Notes: a model not told the origin generated them from the letters alone. DNA of 64,000 nt from Siccirubricoccus sp. G192 (GCF_019084075.1 NZ_JAHREN010000001.1:1337501-1401500), one strand, 5' to 3'. Positions 1-9,656 are shown, numbered from the stretch's first letter. Made by a program: numbers and translations.

Positions 1-786
1 AAGCCGGGCTCGAAGGGCCGGTTGTGCTTCCACATCGCGTGCAGCACCACGGCCAGCTTGCGCGCGACGGCGACCACTGCGCGCTTGAAGCCGATCCTGG
101 CCCGCACGGCCTCGCCCCAGCGCCGGAGCGCGGAGTCCGTGGTTGCGCGGGTCAGCACGTGGGCGGCGGCCTCATAGAGGTAGCTGCGTAGGAGCTTGTC
201 GCCCTGACGCGAGATGCGACCCGAGACGTCGATCTCGCCCGACTGGTAGCGCCTTGGTGTCAGTCCGATCCAGGCACTCACCGCCCGCGCCGAGCGGAAC
301 TCGCTTGGGTCCTCGACTGCCGCGACGTAACTCACCGCGGTCATGCAGCCCACGCCGGGCGCCGTCATCAGTAGTCGGCAGGCCTGGTCTTGGCGGATAG
401 CCGCCCTTATTTCGCGGTCGAGCTGGTAGACCTGCCGCCGCACCGTCGCCCATGCCTCCAGCAGCGCCAGCCCGATTGTTGCCAGGTCGGGCCGGTCCTG
501 CAGGTGGGCCCGCACGTCGGCCTCGAACTTCCGTGCGCCTCCGCTGGTGCCGAGCAGGAGGCCGAAGGTGCGGAGGGCGCCGCGCAGCTGGTTGGCGAGG
601 TCGAGCTGGGTCCGCAACAGGCCATGCCTCGCGCGCACCAGCGTGCGGATGCGCATCGCCTCCCAGCCCTTCACACGGACCTCCCGGACGAAGCCCGTAC
701 GCAGGAGTTGCGCCAGCCCCGCGGCGTCGTTGGCATCCGTCTTGTTGATCTTAAGCGAAAGGGCCGCTTTCGCCTGCCTCGCGTCC
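1..786 (-). pseudogene. IS110-family transposase, C-terminal part (split by IS3-type insertion, cut by window edge)
   Basis: Read on the minus strand from 786, this codes for the rest of an IS110-type transposase: it opens with DARQAKAALSLKINKTDAND, the usual IS110 linker motif, and continues to the Transposase_20 motif MTAPGVGCMTAVSY and a C-terminal stretch ending KRAVVAVARKLAVVLHAMWK at the window edge. No stop is reached. The N-terminal half lies at 2446-2681. Removing 787-2445 rejoins the two halves in frame through VVCMDARQAK, so the gene was intact before the IS3-type element entered. IS110 enzymes are DEDD recombinases; the disrupted copy should be inactive. Confidence 0.85.
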
Positions 787-792
787 GGTATT

Positions 793-815
793 TGTCAAAG
801 AAGTTGTCCGGTGCC
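793..815 (+). repeat. Terminal inverted repeat of the IS3-type element (left copy)
   Basis: This 23-base end starts TGTCAAAGAAGTTGTCCGG and matches the reverse complement of 2417-2439 at 19 of 23 positions. It starts three bases upstream of the transposase stop codon end of the element and is the transposase binding site expected for this family. Confidence 0.7.
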
Positions 816-817
816 CA

Positions 818-2371
818 TCAGGCGGCGTCTCTGATTTCGTGGTCGCTGATGTCGCGCTCGGGGTTGAGGCAGACGTCGCCGACCGGCGCCCAGTTTCGGA
901 TTTGGCGTGACCACCGCGCGGGGTTGGCGGCGCGAGCTTCGGTATAGAGCTCGGTCCGACGCTCGAGGAGCGCGCGATCCTCACCTGCATGCCGGGCGCT
1001 GGGCGTGACGAACTGGATCGCGCTGTGGCGGTGCTCGTGGTTGTACCAGGCCACAAAACGGGCGACCCAGTGTTGCGCGTCCTCCCTGCTGGCGAACCCC
1101 GATGCTGGCCAGTCCGGCCTGTACTTGCAGGTACGGAACAGGGCTTCGGAGAACGGGTTGTCGTCACTGACGCGCGGGCGGCTGTAGGAGGCGATGACGC
1201 CGAGCCGTTCGAGGGTGGCCTTCATGGTCGCGCCCTTCATCGGGCTGCCGTTGTCGGCGTGCAGGACGAGAGGGCGGGTGAGGCAGCCCTCGGCCCAGAC
1301 CGCGCGGCGCACGAGCTCGGCGGCCAGCTCGGCGGCTTCGCGCTCGTGGACCTCCCAGCCGACAATCTTGCGGCTGTAGACGTCGAGGATGAGGTAGAGA
1401 TAGAAGAACCCGCCCCGGATCGGGCCGGGCATCCAGGTGATGTCCCAGCTCCAGACTTCGCAGGGGCCGCGGGCGCGGTGACTGGTCGGCGGTTGGCGAC
1501 GCGCCGGCGGCCTCGCCCGGCCACGGTGGTGCTGCTGACCCTCAGCCCGCAGGATGCGGTAGAAGCTTGCTTCCGAGGCGATGTAGCGGCCCTGGTCTGC
1601 GAGGCGGGGCACGATCTGACTTGGCGGCAGGCTCTTGAAGGCCTGGCTGTTGCAGGCCTCCAGCACGGCCTGGCGTTCCGCCTCGGACAGCCTGTTGCCC
1701 GGTGCTGGCCGAGGCGCCGTCGGGCGGCGGTCTTCGGGCGCGCCGTCCCGGGCCCGCCAGCGGCGACAGGTCCGTTCATCGAGCGCGAGTTCCGCACAGG
1801 CCTGGGCGCGGCGCGCGCCGGCCGCGACAGCCTGGTCGATCAGCGCCATGGCGTTCTGGCGATCTGGGGTGCTGATCATGCGTCCTCGCCGTCCCCCCCA
1901 GATCGCCGCGGCGTTTTTTCGCAGCACCAGCAGCGCCGCCGCCTCGGCCAGCGCCTTCTCCTTGCGCGCCAAGTCCCGCTCGATGGCCTTGATGCGCTTC
2001 TTCTCCTCCTTAGTCGCCTGGCCCAGCCGCTGGCTGCTGGCGCGGTCCCAGTCGTTGGCCTGCTCGCAGGCGGTCCGCCAGGCTTGGATCTGCTCGGGGT
2101 AGAGACCCCGCTGGCGGCAGTAGGCGGCGAGATCGGCCTCGTTCAGGGCGGCGGTCTCGAGAACGGCGGCGAACTTGTCGCGCGACGTCCAACCCTCCGG
2201 GCCGGCGTCGGCATCGGGCAGGAGCCGCCCCTGGCGGCGAGCCTCGCGGCGCCAGGTGTGCAGCGTTGCCTCGGAGATCCCTTCCTCCTTGGCCAGCTGC
2301 CGCAAGGGCACCGCGTTCGGCGGCTCCAGCTTCCTCAGAACCGCCGCGCGGCGTTCCGTCGAGTAGGCCAA
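818..2371 (-). CDS. IS3-family transposase, single fused reading frame
   Basis: The 517-residue protein has two helix-turn-helix regions at the N-terminus (about residues 1-105), a lysine-rich coiled-coil-like segment (about 120-150) and an rve integrase core. The catalytic residues are visible as D310 (in VWSWDITWM), D373 (in LHADNG) and E409 (in DNPFSEALF). The D373-E409 spacing is exactly 35 residues, the DD(35)E signature of IS3 enzymes. IS3 elements usually need a -1 frameshift between orfA and orfB; here both are one continuous frame, with a second possible start (MISTPDRQ) near residue 165. The gene fills the element that splits the IS110 gene and looks intact, so the element may still be mobile. 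Confidence 0.88.
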   Translation of the reverse strand: MAYSTERRAAVLRKLEPPNAVPLRQLAKEEGISEATLHTWRREARRQGRLLPDADAGPEGWTSRDKFAAVLETAALNEADLAAYCRQRGLYPEQIQAWRTACEQANDWDRASSQRLGQATKEEKKRIKAIERDLARKEKALAEAAALLVLRKNAAAIWGGRRGRMISTPDRQNAMALIDQAVAAGARRAQACAELALDERTCRRWRARDGAPEDRRPTAPRPAPGNRLSEAERQAVLEACNSQAFKSLPPSQIVPRLADQGRYIASEASFYRILRAEGQQHHRGRARPPARRQPPTSHRARGPCEVWSWDITWMPGPIRGGFFYLYLILDVYSRKIVGWEVHEREAAELAAELVRRAVWAEGCLTRPLVLHADNGSPMKGATMKATLERLGVIASYSRPRVSDDNPFSEALFRTCKYRPDWPASGFASREDAQHWVARFVAWYNHEHRHSAIQFVTPSARHAGEDRALLERRTELYTEARAANPARWSRQIRNWAPVGDVCLNPERDISDHEIRDAA

Positions 2372-2416
2372 ATCATCCCTCCGTCCCGCCCCTCTGGAAA
2401 TGAGAGATCATCTCAA

Positions 2417-2439
2417 GGCGCCGGACAACTTCCCTGCCA
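2417..2439 (-). repeat. Terminal inverted repeat of the IS3-type element (right copy)
   Basis: This is the partner of 793-815. On the minus strand it reads TGGCAGGGAAGTTGTCCGG and lies just upstream of the transposase start at 2371. The element promoter would be expected in or next to it. Confidence 0.7.
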
Positions 2440-2445
2440 TAGGGG

Positions 2446-2681
2446 GCGTCCATGCAGACCACTGGCAGACCCCGCTCGGCTAGCCCGTGGAAAAGCCAGG
2501 TCGACCAGCAGCCGGTCTCCAGGCCGACGCGGGCGAGCTCGGGCGCATGGGCGGCGAGTGCCTCGGCGATGGCCTTCGGGTCGGTTGCGACCTTGCCCCG
2601 CCACAGGCAGCGGCCCGCCTCGTCCACGACGTAAACGCTGGTGGCCTTCATCGAGACGTCGAGCGCAGCATAGGCGGCCAT
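2446..2681 (-). pseudogene. IS110-family transposase, N-terminal part
   Basis: The minus strand from the ATG at 2681 reads [20 protein letters not shown], the N-terminal DEDD_Tnp_IS110 domain in which the first catalytic Asp is in ALDVS. It runs to VVCMDA and is then cut by the IS3-type element, giving an out-of-family tail that stops at 2373. The second half is at 1-786. Together they span a normal IS110 transposase. IS110 elements lack conventional inverted repeats, so its outer end upstream of 2681 cannot be fixed. Confidence 0.83.
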
Positions 2682-2803
2682 GAGAACCGCTCCGCGCTCG
2701 CCTTCCTGCGCTGGGCATCGGTCCGTCTGATGCTGCGAAGGCTATGTCAGGATAAAAAATGATCCCAGATGGACACTCACGTCGGGATAGGGCAAAGAAA
2801 CAC

Positions 2804-3994
2804 CTAAAATGAACGAAGGAATCCTTTGGTTCGTGCTACGACACAATCAACATCGGTCTGCCATTGCTTCTGAGTGGCCGGATCGTATTCATCTGCGCCA
2901 CCTATTATCATCGCATATGCATGCTTCATGCTTGCAAAAATATTAGCATGCATGATAAGCCAATGGTCCATAGGTTCTAATGACAGCACAAAGGATCCTG
3001 GCCGGCAAAAAACAGTATTGAACATACCGGCTCCGCCAGGGCCAACAACTATTTTAGCCGAAGCAAAAGTCTTCACCTGCTCAGCGAAGGTATGATTTTC
3101 AGGCTCAAAAATATGGAAACCAATTGCCTCCATCTCATTTATCAAGTGCCCTTCGTTCTTAAATCTTCTATGGCTTGGTCTCCGGACTCCTTGGGCACGC
3201 CTCGATACATAAATCTTTTCGGGCCGCCGGAGAAACTCATCGGCCGCCAGCATCTTCTGCGCCATTTCCTGGAATAAATCGCGGGACGTATCATCCAGAA
3301 ATAGCGCGGAGGTGCGCAAGCTCGGCATAATGATGTGCTTTGCCTGATAGGTGTTTTCCCGATTATATTGCAGAACATTATTCAAATCGACGCCGAAAGC
3401 ACTCAAAATGTCTCTTTGCCAGGGATTTCCAATGGGCGCCAAAGTTTTAAGCTTTTGTAATCCAAGCTTTCGGATCATCGGAAGCTTTGTGAGGCATCTT
3501 AATAGGAATGCGCCATAGTTATTGTGCTCCATTGCGGTTAGAGAGACTATGTCCTCCTCAAATTTTACATGCCTAGTAATTGACGGGGCATGAAAGTAGC
3601 CATTTTCCACAGGCTCCAAGTGTAATGCTTCAAATCGACGCCGCTCCTCTTGCCTGTAAATATCTGGCGTATGGCGAGAGTGTCGACTATCCGTCACAAG
3701 GTAATGGGCTGTATCGGTTACAATGGCTCGTGCAGCCACCAGGATGCCATTAGGCACCTCGATGGTGAAGATATCGGGTGTTTCGATGATTGTGTTAGAA
3801 GCAAGCTGCTCTGCGGTGGGGCTGGGACCGAACGGCGTATCAATTGCGACTGGGCGAGGGCGTCGCACGATACCTGAAGAATCGGTGGCCCATTCAGCCC
3901 GAAATGGCTCAACCGAGCAGACCCGTACTCCGGTTTCGGCTGGCAATGTCAGCGGATCATGAGGATAGATCATGCTTTTGGAATGCTCCCACAT
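2804..3994 (-). CDS. Glycosyltransferase family 61 (DUF563) protein
   Basis: This 396-residue cytosolic protein has the C-terminal GT61/DUF563 signature: the VVGPGGAGMFNTVFCRPGS segment (about residues 327-346) with the conserved Gly-rich donor-site loop, preceded by the basic VSRRAQGVRRPSHRRF region. Family members transfer xylose, GlcNAc or other sugars and are common in capsule and exopolysaccharide clusters. The gene sits next to a sulfotransferase-like gene on the same strand. Base composition is clearly less GC-rich than the genes to the right (many A/T third positions), and the flanking IS110 remnant supports horizontal acquisition. The substrate cannot be told from sequence. Confidence 0.75.
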   Translation of the reverse strand: MWEHSKSMIYPHDPLTLPAETGVRVCSVEPFRAEWATDSSGIVRRPRPVAIDTPFGPSPTAEQLASNTIIETPDIFTIEVPNGILVAARAIVTDTAHYLVTDSRHSRHTPDIYRQEERRRFEALHLEPVENGYFHAPSITRHVKFEEDIVSLTAMEHNNYGAFLLRCLTKLPMIRKLGLQKLKTLAPIGNPWQRDILSAFGVDLNNVLQYNRENTYQAKHIIMPSLRTSALFLDDTSRDLFQEMAQKMLAADEFLRRPEKIYVSRRAQGVRRPSHRRFKNEGHLINEMEAIGFHIFEPENHTFAEQVKTFASAKIVVGPGGAGMFNTVFCRPGSFVLSLEPMDHWLIMHANIFASMKHAYAMIIGGADEYDPATQKQWQTDVDCVVARTKGFLRSF

Positions 3995-4118
3995 TGGGAT
4001 ATTTACTCAAACTCGACCGCTGGGGGATACAGATAGCCTCGATGATGCTCCAAATCGGTTTCTCGCCGCCTGAGATATCTGAATTGCGACGCTCTGTGGC
4101 AAACACCACTAGTCGTGG

Positions 4119-5117
4119 TTAGCTGAAAGAAATTTTTTCTCTGTCGGCAATAAGCCTAGCTTTTATGTCATCCATTTGCGCCGCACTGATCGCAGACACA
4201 CCGGATTCGTAATTATGCGCCCGCTGCTGCAAGTCAGGGATTTTAAAGCTTTCGCTACTGTAAGTGGCAGCAAGCTGGCCATTCTTCGCTTCCAGGACGG
4301 GCAAGTCTTCCAATAGTTTCCGCGGCAGCTTCCAAAGCCTTTCAGGCTTACCCAGGAATTCTTGGTAGAATGCATCCAAGGCAACATGCCCGGCCAGAAA
4401 GTTGTAGATCTCGTCGCGCGAACTCTTGAAGTCCAACTCCCTGACCGCCTCCAGCACTGCCGGTGCGATCGTCTGATTCGAAAACTTCGGCCGCTTCCTA
4501 TGGGCGATATCCCAGGTCGCCCTTGAAACCCGCAGGAGGTCGAAGAAAGGTCTGGTGACCTCTCCATTGCAGGCCTCGTAGCTTGCGATCCTGATGCCTT
4601 CAGTGCCGAAAGCGGCGGCCCATTTCTGCGCAAGCGCCAGGAAGTCCAGGCGGCCCTTTGCGGTTTCATAAAAGCTGTCGATGTCGGACTTGATGCCCCA
4701 CTTGATGCTCTCGCCATAAACCGAAATGAACCAGTCAACCTGGTTCCGGACGAAGAGAACCACGTCAACCCGGGCCTCCGGCAGGAAGTGGTTCAGCCAG
4801 AGCTTGAGGTCCCGGATCGCGGCATTGCCGATCGAATAGACGAAATGTTCGCTGGAAAGAACCAGGCAGCGTGCCTCGGGATCGAGCTGCTCCCGGTAAT
4901 CCGCGGCCCGCTCAATCACGTCCGGCAGGTCGGATACGTCGGTCCAGGAAAATCCGAACTGCCGGGCAAAATCCAGGTGATGAAAGCCGTACTGCCGGGA
5001 GGTCGGGTAGATCACCCTCTCGGCCCTCAAGGCATCCCGTGCGTTGTGGCAGCCCTGCTGGATCGCCGTCGTCCCGGTCTTATCGAGACCAATATGAAGA
5101 ACGACGCGATCAATCAT
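4119..5117 (-). CDS. Sulfotransferase-like P-loop protein
   Basis: The 332-residue product begins MIDRVVLHIGLDKTGTTAIQ, matching the PAPS 5'-phosphosulfate-binding loop of sulfotransferases (G-x-x-K-T-G-T-T). A strand-like LVLSSEHFVYSI segment near residue 100 and VDVVLFVRNQVDWFISVYGE near 140 fit the 3'-phosphate-binding region with its conserved Arg and Ser. It resembles proteins encoded in exopolysaccharide or capsule loci, so a role in decorating glycan is plausible but inferred. The gene is on the same strand as the GT61 gene, 124 bp away. It is moderately less GC-rich than the genes downstream. Confidence 0.65.
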   Translation of the reverse strand: MIDRVVLHIGLDKTGTTAIQQGCHNARDALRAERVIYPTSRQYGFHHLDFARQFGFSWTDVSDLPDVIERAADYREQLDPEARCLVLSSEHFVYSIGNAAIRDLKLWLNHFLPEARVDVVLFVRNQVDWFISVYGESIKWGIKSDIDSFYETAKGRLDFLALAQKWAAAFGTEGIRIASYEACNGEVTRPFFDLLRVSRATWDIAHRKRPKFSNQTIAPAVLEAVRELDFKSSRDEIYNFLAGHVALDAFYQEFLGKPERLWKLPRKLLEDLPVLEAKNGQLAATYSSESFKIPDLQQRAHNYESGVSAISAAQMDDIKARLIADREKISFS

Positions 5118-5439
5118 GCAACAGGCGGCCTTATCGCCAGAGGATTTTTCATATTAACGTCTAACATTTGCTTGATCGTTCGTCAAATTCGCGTCCGCAA
5201 CGCCTGCGCCAATCAGGGCGCCTCTGAAGTTGAAAGAGGCTTCCTGCATCCCCCCCTTATGGTTTATATCCTATCCAAGAACACTTTCGCGTCAGTAAAC
5301 CTTGCGGCCGAGCCTTACTGCGGCGTCCGCAACCCGCTCGTGACCTCCCACAGCAACTGCTCGGTTGTGACGGAGCCAATCACGCAACGGCATCTATGTT
5401 GATCTTGCAATATTTACACGCAGCGCGGCGAGGCGGGGC
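5118..5439. other. Divergent intergenic region, AT-richer
   Basis: This 322-bp gap separates the leftward sulfotransferase-like gene from the rightward glycan genes, so promoters for both directions should lie here. No convincing -35/-10 pair, operator or RNA was identified by eye. Composition changes from mixed to very GC-rich near 5400, which marks the right border of the compositionally atypical segment. Confidence 0.4.
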
Positions 5440-6927
5440 ATGAATGTGGCTGTGGTGCAAATGAACGTGGTTCCGGTGCAGAAGCCGGCAGCCCGGCCGA
5501 CCCAGCAATTGCTGCTGGCCGCCGAGGTTGACCAGCGCGAGCTTGCCTCCGGGCCCCTGTCGCATCTGGTCGGCTATCCCGGCACCGATGCGGCCGCCCT
5601 GCTGGAGAATTGCTTCCCGCTCCTGGCTGTCGCGCTCTCCGATGGCGGAGAGGCGGCGGTTGCCCGCGCCGCGGCCGGCCTGGCCCGGCTGCGTTCGGTC
5701 CCCACCGTCCCGGTCATGCGGCTGGCGGGCGGAAGCACGCCCGATGCGCAACTGCTGGCCGAGTTGCTGCAGGGGCCCCTCGCCGCCGCCATGGGGACCG
5801 CGCGCTCCATGCTGTCCGAACTGGTCATGCTGCGGCGGGAGCGGGAGCGCCTGATGGCGATTTCCGCGCGCTCGAGGATGCCTTCCTGGCGCAGCGCAGC
5901 GCGCCGGTCGTCGCCACCTTCGAGCAGCAGCCGCATGTCGACCCGAAGGACGAGGAATTGTCCGATATGCTGGCCGATCCGGGCCTGACCCAGTTGTTGC
6001 CGGTCAGCAGCTCGGGCGTCAGCGGCATCGCCCTGCACTTCCCCGATTGCGCCCGCCCATCCGGCATCCTCCGGGTCGAATTGGAGGGTGTGGAGAGCGG
6101 GGTGGTGCATGGGGCCTGGGACCTGCCCTCGGAAAAGCTGCGCGGCGGCTGGACCTATTTCGCGCTGTCCCGTGCCTGCGACAATGCCTCGCAAAGCCTG
6201 CGGCTGCGCCTGCGGGGGCTGGAGGGGGCGGCGCCGGAACCCTCGCTGGGCTACCCGATCCCGCATCGCCGCTTCGCCATCCAGTCGCCCGCGGCGGGTC
6301 CGCAGGTGGAATACCGGCCGCTCGCCTTCCGGGTCTATGCCGGCCTGCCCGGCATCCGGCCGAGCGGCGTGATGGCGATGCTCTCGGTCGTGGCGCAGGA
6401 CCGTCCCTATCGCGATATCAGCTTCGACCTGCCGCCGGACCTGCTGGGGCGTGTCGTCGACCTCTCGGTCCGCACCGAGCCGCCCTCCTTCGAGAATGTC
6501 CGGTTCCTGGAGCATGAGGCGGCGATCGTCTGCCACCCGCTGCTGAGCGGGACATCCATCGCATGCCTGCCGGAAGCGCTGCCCGGGGGGCGCCAATACC
6601 ATCATGGCGCGCTTCAGCGTGGATCATCCCGAAGGGGCCCCCGCCCGCGTGGCGATCGCGGTGCGGGCGCCGGGCCAGCCGGTCGAAGCGGTGGCCCGCG
6701 CCGCTGCCGAGGGGCCCGACGCCATCCCGGACGGCATCCCGTTCAGCGGCTGGCGCCTGGTGACCAGGGATGCGCCCGTCTCGGTATCGCTGCAATTGCC
6801 CGAAGGTCTGCCCGAAGCGCATGACCTGGTGCTGGTTTCCACGCCAGACGGCCCGACGGTGGATTACTGCTGGCTCAAGGTGTCGGGCATCCGGGTCACC
6901 CGCAGCCTGCCCGGGACCGGGCCGTGA
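5440..6927 (+). CDS. DUF6212-like protein, interrupted by two compensating frameshifts
   Basis: A single protein of about 495 residues is recoverable if two indels are corrected. Frame one (5440 to about 5858) starts MNVAVVQMNVVPVQKP and reaches MLRRERERLMA. A missing base near 5858 moves reading to DFRALEDAFLAQRSAP. An extra G in the six-G run at 6585-6590 then moves it back to NTIMARFSVDHPEGAP, ending LPGTGP. The middle holds lectin-like beta-rich sequence. I associate the family with DUF6212 from its place beside large GT2/GT4 proteins, not from a search. The next gene starts at a GTGA overlap, which implies translational coupling. Function unknown; a role in surface glycan assembly is inferred from context. 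Confidence 0.55.
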
Positions 6928-9563
6928 AGCGCGCGGCAGTCGCGGCCGTGCCTGCCGGGGACCTGATCCTCGTCATCATGCCCCTCTACGGGCATGCGGC
7001 GCTGGTGCAGGAGGCCATCGTCTCGGTGCGCGAGGCCATGACGGAGGGGCTGCGCGTCAAGATCATCGTCTCGGTCGATGGCGATCCCCGGCAGGAAGTC
7101 TTCCACCAACTGCTCTGCGCCGGCCTCGGCGCCGATGACCTGCATGTGCTCTTCGGCGCCAATGGCGGGCCGGGCGCCGCGCGGAACCGCGCCATCGAAT
7201 TCGCCCTGCGGCGATTCCCCGATGCGGTGGCCTCCTACTTCCTGGATGCCGACAACCGGCTGCTCGGGCCGACCCTGGCCCGGCTCCATGCCTGCCTCAA
7301 GGAAAGCGGGGCGGGCTGGGCCTATACGAATATCGATGCCTTCTCGGTGGAATGGCGGGCGCATTACGGCACCCGCTACTCGCGGCTGGCGCATTGCATC
7401 ACCGACAATATCTGCGACACCGGCTCGCTGGTCTCGCAGGCGGTGTTCCGGGCCGGCATCCGCTTCCACGAGGACCGCAGCAACGGCTTCGAGGACTGGG
7501 ACTTCTGGCTCTCCTGCATCGAGGCCGGATTCGTCGGTGTGCCGTGCCAGGAGGCCGGCTTCGAATACCGCCTGCGGGCCGAGAGCCGCTACAAGGAAGC
7601 GAGCCGGTCCCGGCAGACCTCCATGGACTTCCTGCGCAAGCACCACCGGGCGCTGTTCCGCCGCGACACTCTCGTGGGGTTCGAGCACGAGGAGAGTCCG
7701 CGCTACGCGCTCATCGTTCCCGGCCAGGACCAGCTGCTCACCTTCAGCGACCCGACTCTGCCGCCGCAGCGCCTCGACCTGAACACAGCCATGGCGGATT
7801 TCTGGAGCAGCCAGTCCGAGCCGGACAATACCCATTTCCCGCCCTATGTGCTGGCCTGCAGCCAGGGCGTGCTGCACCTGCTGCAACAGTCGCGCATGCT
7901 GCCGAGCATCCTCTGCCATGCCGAGCGCCTGGCCGAGACGCATAATGTCGTCTTCCTGCATGTCTCCAACCGCAAGGGGCAGCGCAGGCTGGTCCTGCGG
8001 GAGAAGATCACCGGGCATGTTCGCACCGCGGATGCGGATCTGGCGCTGATCCCCACCGCCCTGCTGCGCGACGCCATCGCCAACAATGCCCTGGACTGGC
8101 TGGGCTCCATCGCCCGCCAGCACGTCGCGCCAACCGTCGCGACGATCGAGGTGGCCTGGCCCTTCCCCCGCGGCCAGCATGCCGGCGGCCTCATCCCGGC
8201 CGAGCATTCGCTGGTGAATTTCGCGCATCTGGTGGCGGCGAGCCCGCTCCGGCGGAATGCCGCCACGCGCTGGACCTGGCGGTCGAAGAAGCTGCCGGCC
8301 TTCGCGGCGCTGCCGGACATGCTGCGCCAGCATGTCGGCGGCCGGCCGGTGATGCCGCTCGGCCCGCGGCCGGACGGGCGCCGAACCGCGGCCGTGCTGG
8401 TGCCGATCGCCTCCTTCGGCGGCGCCGAGAAGGTGGCCTTCGCCCTGGCCCGGGAACTCAGGGCCAGCGGCTACGAAATCCATCTCTTCGTGCTGGGCGC
8501 CTCCCAGATGGCGGTGCTCGACGAGTTCGACCACCATTTCGACCATATCCACTTCTGGTCCGGCCGCATCCCCGTCTGGGGCGCATCGAACCGCTTCCTC
8601 GGCCATGATTTCGTCGATGGCGGCAATGAGGTGGACTGGCCGGCGCTCCGGGGGTTGCTCGCGGGCTTCGACCTGGTGGTCAACAACCACGTCATGGTCG
8701 CGCACCCGCTGATGGCGCAATTGCGGGCCGAGGGCACGCGCACGGTCTGCTACCTGCATGTGGTCGACGAGACGCCGGTGCGCCGGCCCGCGGGCCAGCC
8801 CTTCGCGGCCATCGCCTTCGAGCATGTCTACGACGCCTACATCACCTGTTCCGAGCAGTTGAAGCTGTACCTGCACAGCTTCGGCGTGCCGCAGGACAAG
8901 ATCTTCGCCGTGCCGAACGGCCCGGGTTTCTCGGTGGGCGCCGAGGAACTGGCCGCGGTGCAGGCCGCGCGCGCCGCGCCGGCTTCGGACCGGCCGCTGC
9001 GGATGCTGTATCTGGGCCGGCTCGACACCCAGAAGGGGATCGACCGCCTGCTGACCGTCTTCCAGGACCTGGGCGCGCAGGGCCTGGACTTCTCCGCCCG
9101 GGTCGTGGGCGGCGAGTTGATCGCCGATGGCGAGGAATCCTGGACCGACCAGCTCTCCCGCTTCGCCACGGTGCTGCCGCCGGTCTTCGCGGCGCGTGAC
9201 ATCTTCGCGCATCTGGCCTGGGCCGATCTGCTGCTCATGCCCTCCCGCTGGGAAGGGGCGCCGCTGGTGGTTGCCGAGGCCCAGATGGCCGGCTGCATCC
9301 CCGTGGCGGCGGAGGTCGGGGCGGTGGGCGAGCTGATCGCCCATGGCGAGGATGGCCTCACCCTGCCGGTGCTGGAGGATTCCAGCTTCTGCCGGGCCAT
9401 GACGGAGACAATCCTCGACCTGGCGCGCGACCCGGACCGGGTCCGGGACCTGGCGCTGGGCGGGTTGCGGATAGCCGGGCGCCGATCCTGGCGCTCGGCC
9501 TTCGGACCCTTCCTGGCCTGGTGCGATGGGCATGAGGCGGCGGACCGAATGGCGGCGGAGTAG
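6924..9563 (+). CDS. Bifunctional glycosyltransferase, GT2 domain fused to GT4 domain
   Basis: The 879-residue protein starts at a GTG that overlaps the previous stop (GTGA). Residues about 10-230 are a GT2 fold: LILVIMPLYGH, the nucleotide-site SVDGD, GGPGAARNRA, and the metal-binding YFLDADN. Residues about 480-860 are a GT4 (GT-B) fold: GGAEKVAFALAREL, the acceptor-to-donor linker with YITCSEQLKLYLHSFG, MLYLGRLDTQKGIDRL, and the donor-site EGAPLVVAEAQMAG. The middle (about 250-470) has no recognised domain. Two transferases in one chain suggests addition of two successive sugars to the same acceptor in the cytoplasm. It lies between the DUF6212-like gene and a TPR glycosyltransferase and probably shares their transcript. 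Confidence 0.85.
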   Translation: MKRAAVAAVPAGDLILVIMPLYGHAALVQEAIVSVREAMTEGLRVKIIVSVDGDPRQEVFHQLLCAGLGADDLHVLFGANGGPGAARNRAIEFALRRFPDAVASYFLDADNRLLGPTLARLHACLKESGAGWAYTNIDAFSVEWRAHYGTRYSRLAHCITDNICDTGSLVSQAVFRAGIRFHEDRSNGFEDWDFWLSCIEAGFVGVPCQEAGFEYRLRAESRYKEASRSRQTSMDFLRKHHRALFRRDTLVGFEHEESPRYALIVPGQDQLLTFSDPTLPPQRLDLNTAMADFWSSQSEPDNTHFPPYVLACSQGVLHLLQQSRMLPSILCHAERLAETHNVVFLHVSNRKGQRRLVLREKITGHVRTADADLALIPTALLRDAIANNALDWLGSIARQHVAPTVATIEVAWPFPRGQHAGGLIPAEHSLVNFAHLVAASPLRRNAATRWTWRSKKLPAFAALPDMLRQHVGGRPVMPLGPRPDGRRTAAVLVPIASFGGAEKVAFALARELRASGYEIHLFVLGASQMAVLDEFDHHFDHIHFWSGRIPVWGASNRFLGHDFVDGGNEVDWPALRGLLAGFDLVVNNHVMVAHPLMAQLRAEGTRTVCYLHVVDETPVRRPAGQPFAAIAFEHVYDAYITCSEQLKLYLHSFGVPQDKIFAVPNGPGFSVGAEELAAVQAARAAPASDRPLRMLYLGRLDTQKGIDRLLTVFQDLGAQGLDFSARVVGGELIADGEESWTDQLSRFATVLPPVFAARDIFAHLAWADLLLMPSRWEGAPLVVAEAQMAGCIPVAAEVGAVGELIAHGEDGLTLPVLEDSSFCRAMTETILDLARDPDRVRDLALGGLRIAGRRSWRSAFGPFLAWCDGHEAADRMAAE

Positions 9564-9656
9564 CCGGGCCCACCCGCTCCGACCATCGGGATGCCGAGCG
9601 TGGTTGCTCACCGCTTGGGCGCCGGTCGGCCGATCTTCTGATCGCAGCGCGGGTTC

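Larger units (their letters stand above)
787..2445 (-). mobile_element. IS3-type insertion sequence nested in IS110 transposase gene
   Basis: The element carries one transposase gene (818-2371) and imperfect terminal inverted repeats at 793-815 and 2417-2439 (19 of 23 positions identical; shared core GAAGTTGTCCGG). The repeats begin TG and end CA, as IS3-family ends do. The hexamer gcgtcc stands on both sides (781-786 and 2446-2451). Removing one copy plus 787-2445 restores the IS110 reading frame exactly. A 6-bp target duplication is longer than usual for IS3 (3-5 bp), so the true outer boundary may be a few bases different. Confidence 0.75.

Noticed and set aside
818..2371. Programmed -1 frameshift in the IS3-type transposase
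   Set aside because: The orfA- and orfB-like parts are already one continuous reading frame.
989..2683. 564-codon plus-strand frame over the IS3-type element
   Set aside because: The minus-strand frame contains the DD(35)E transposase; the plus frame has no known motif.
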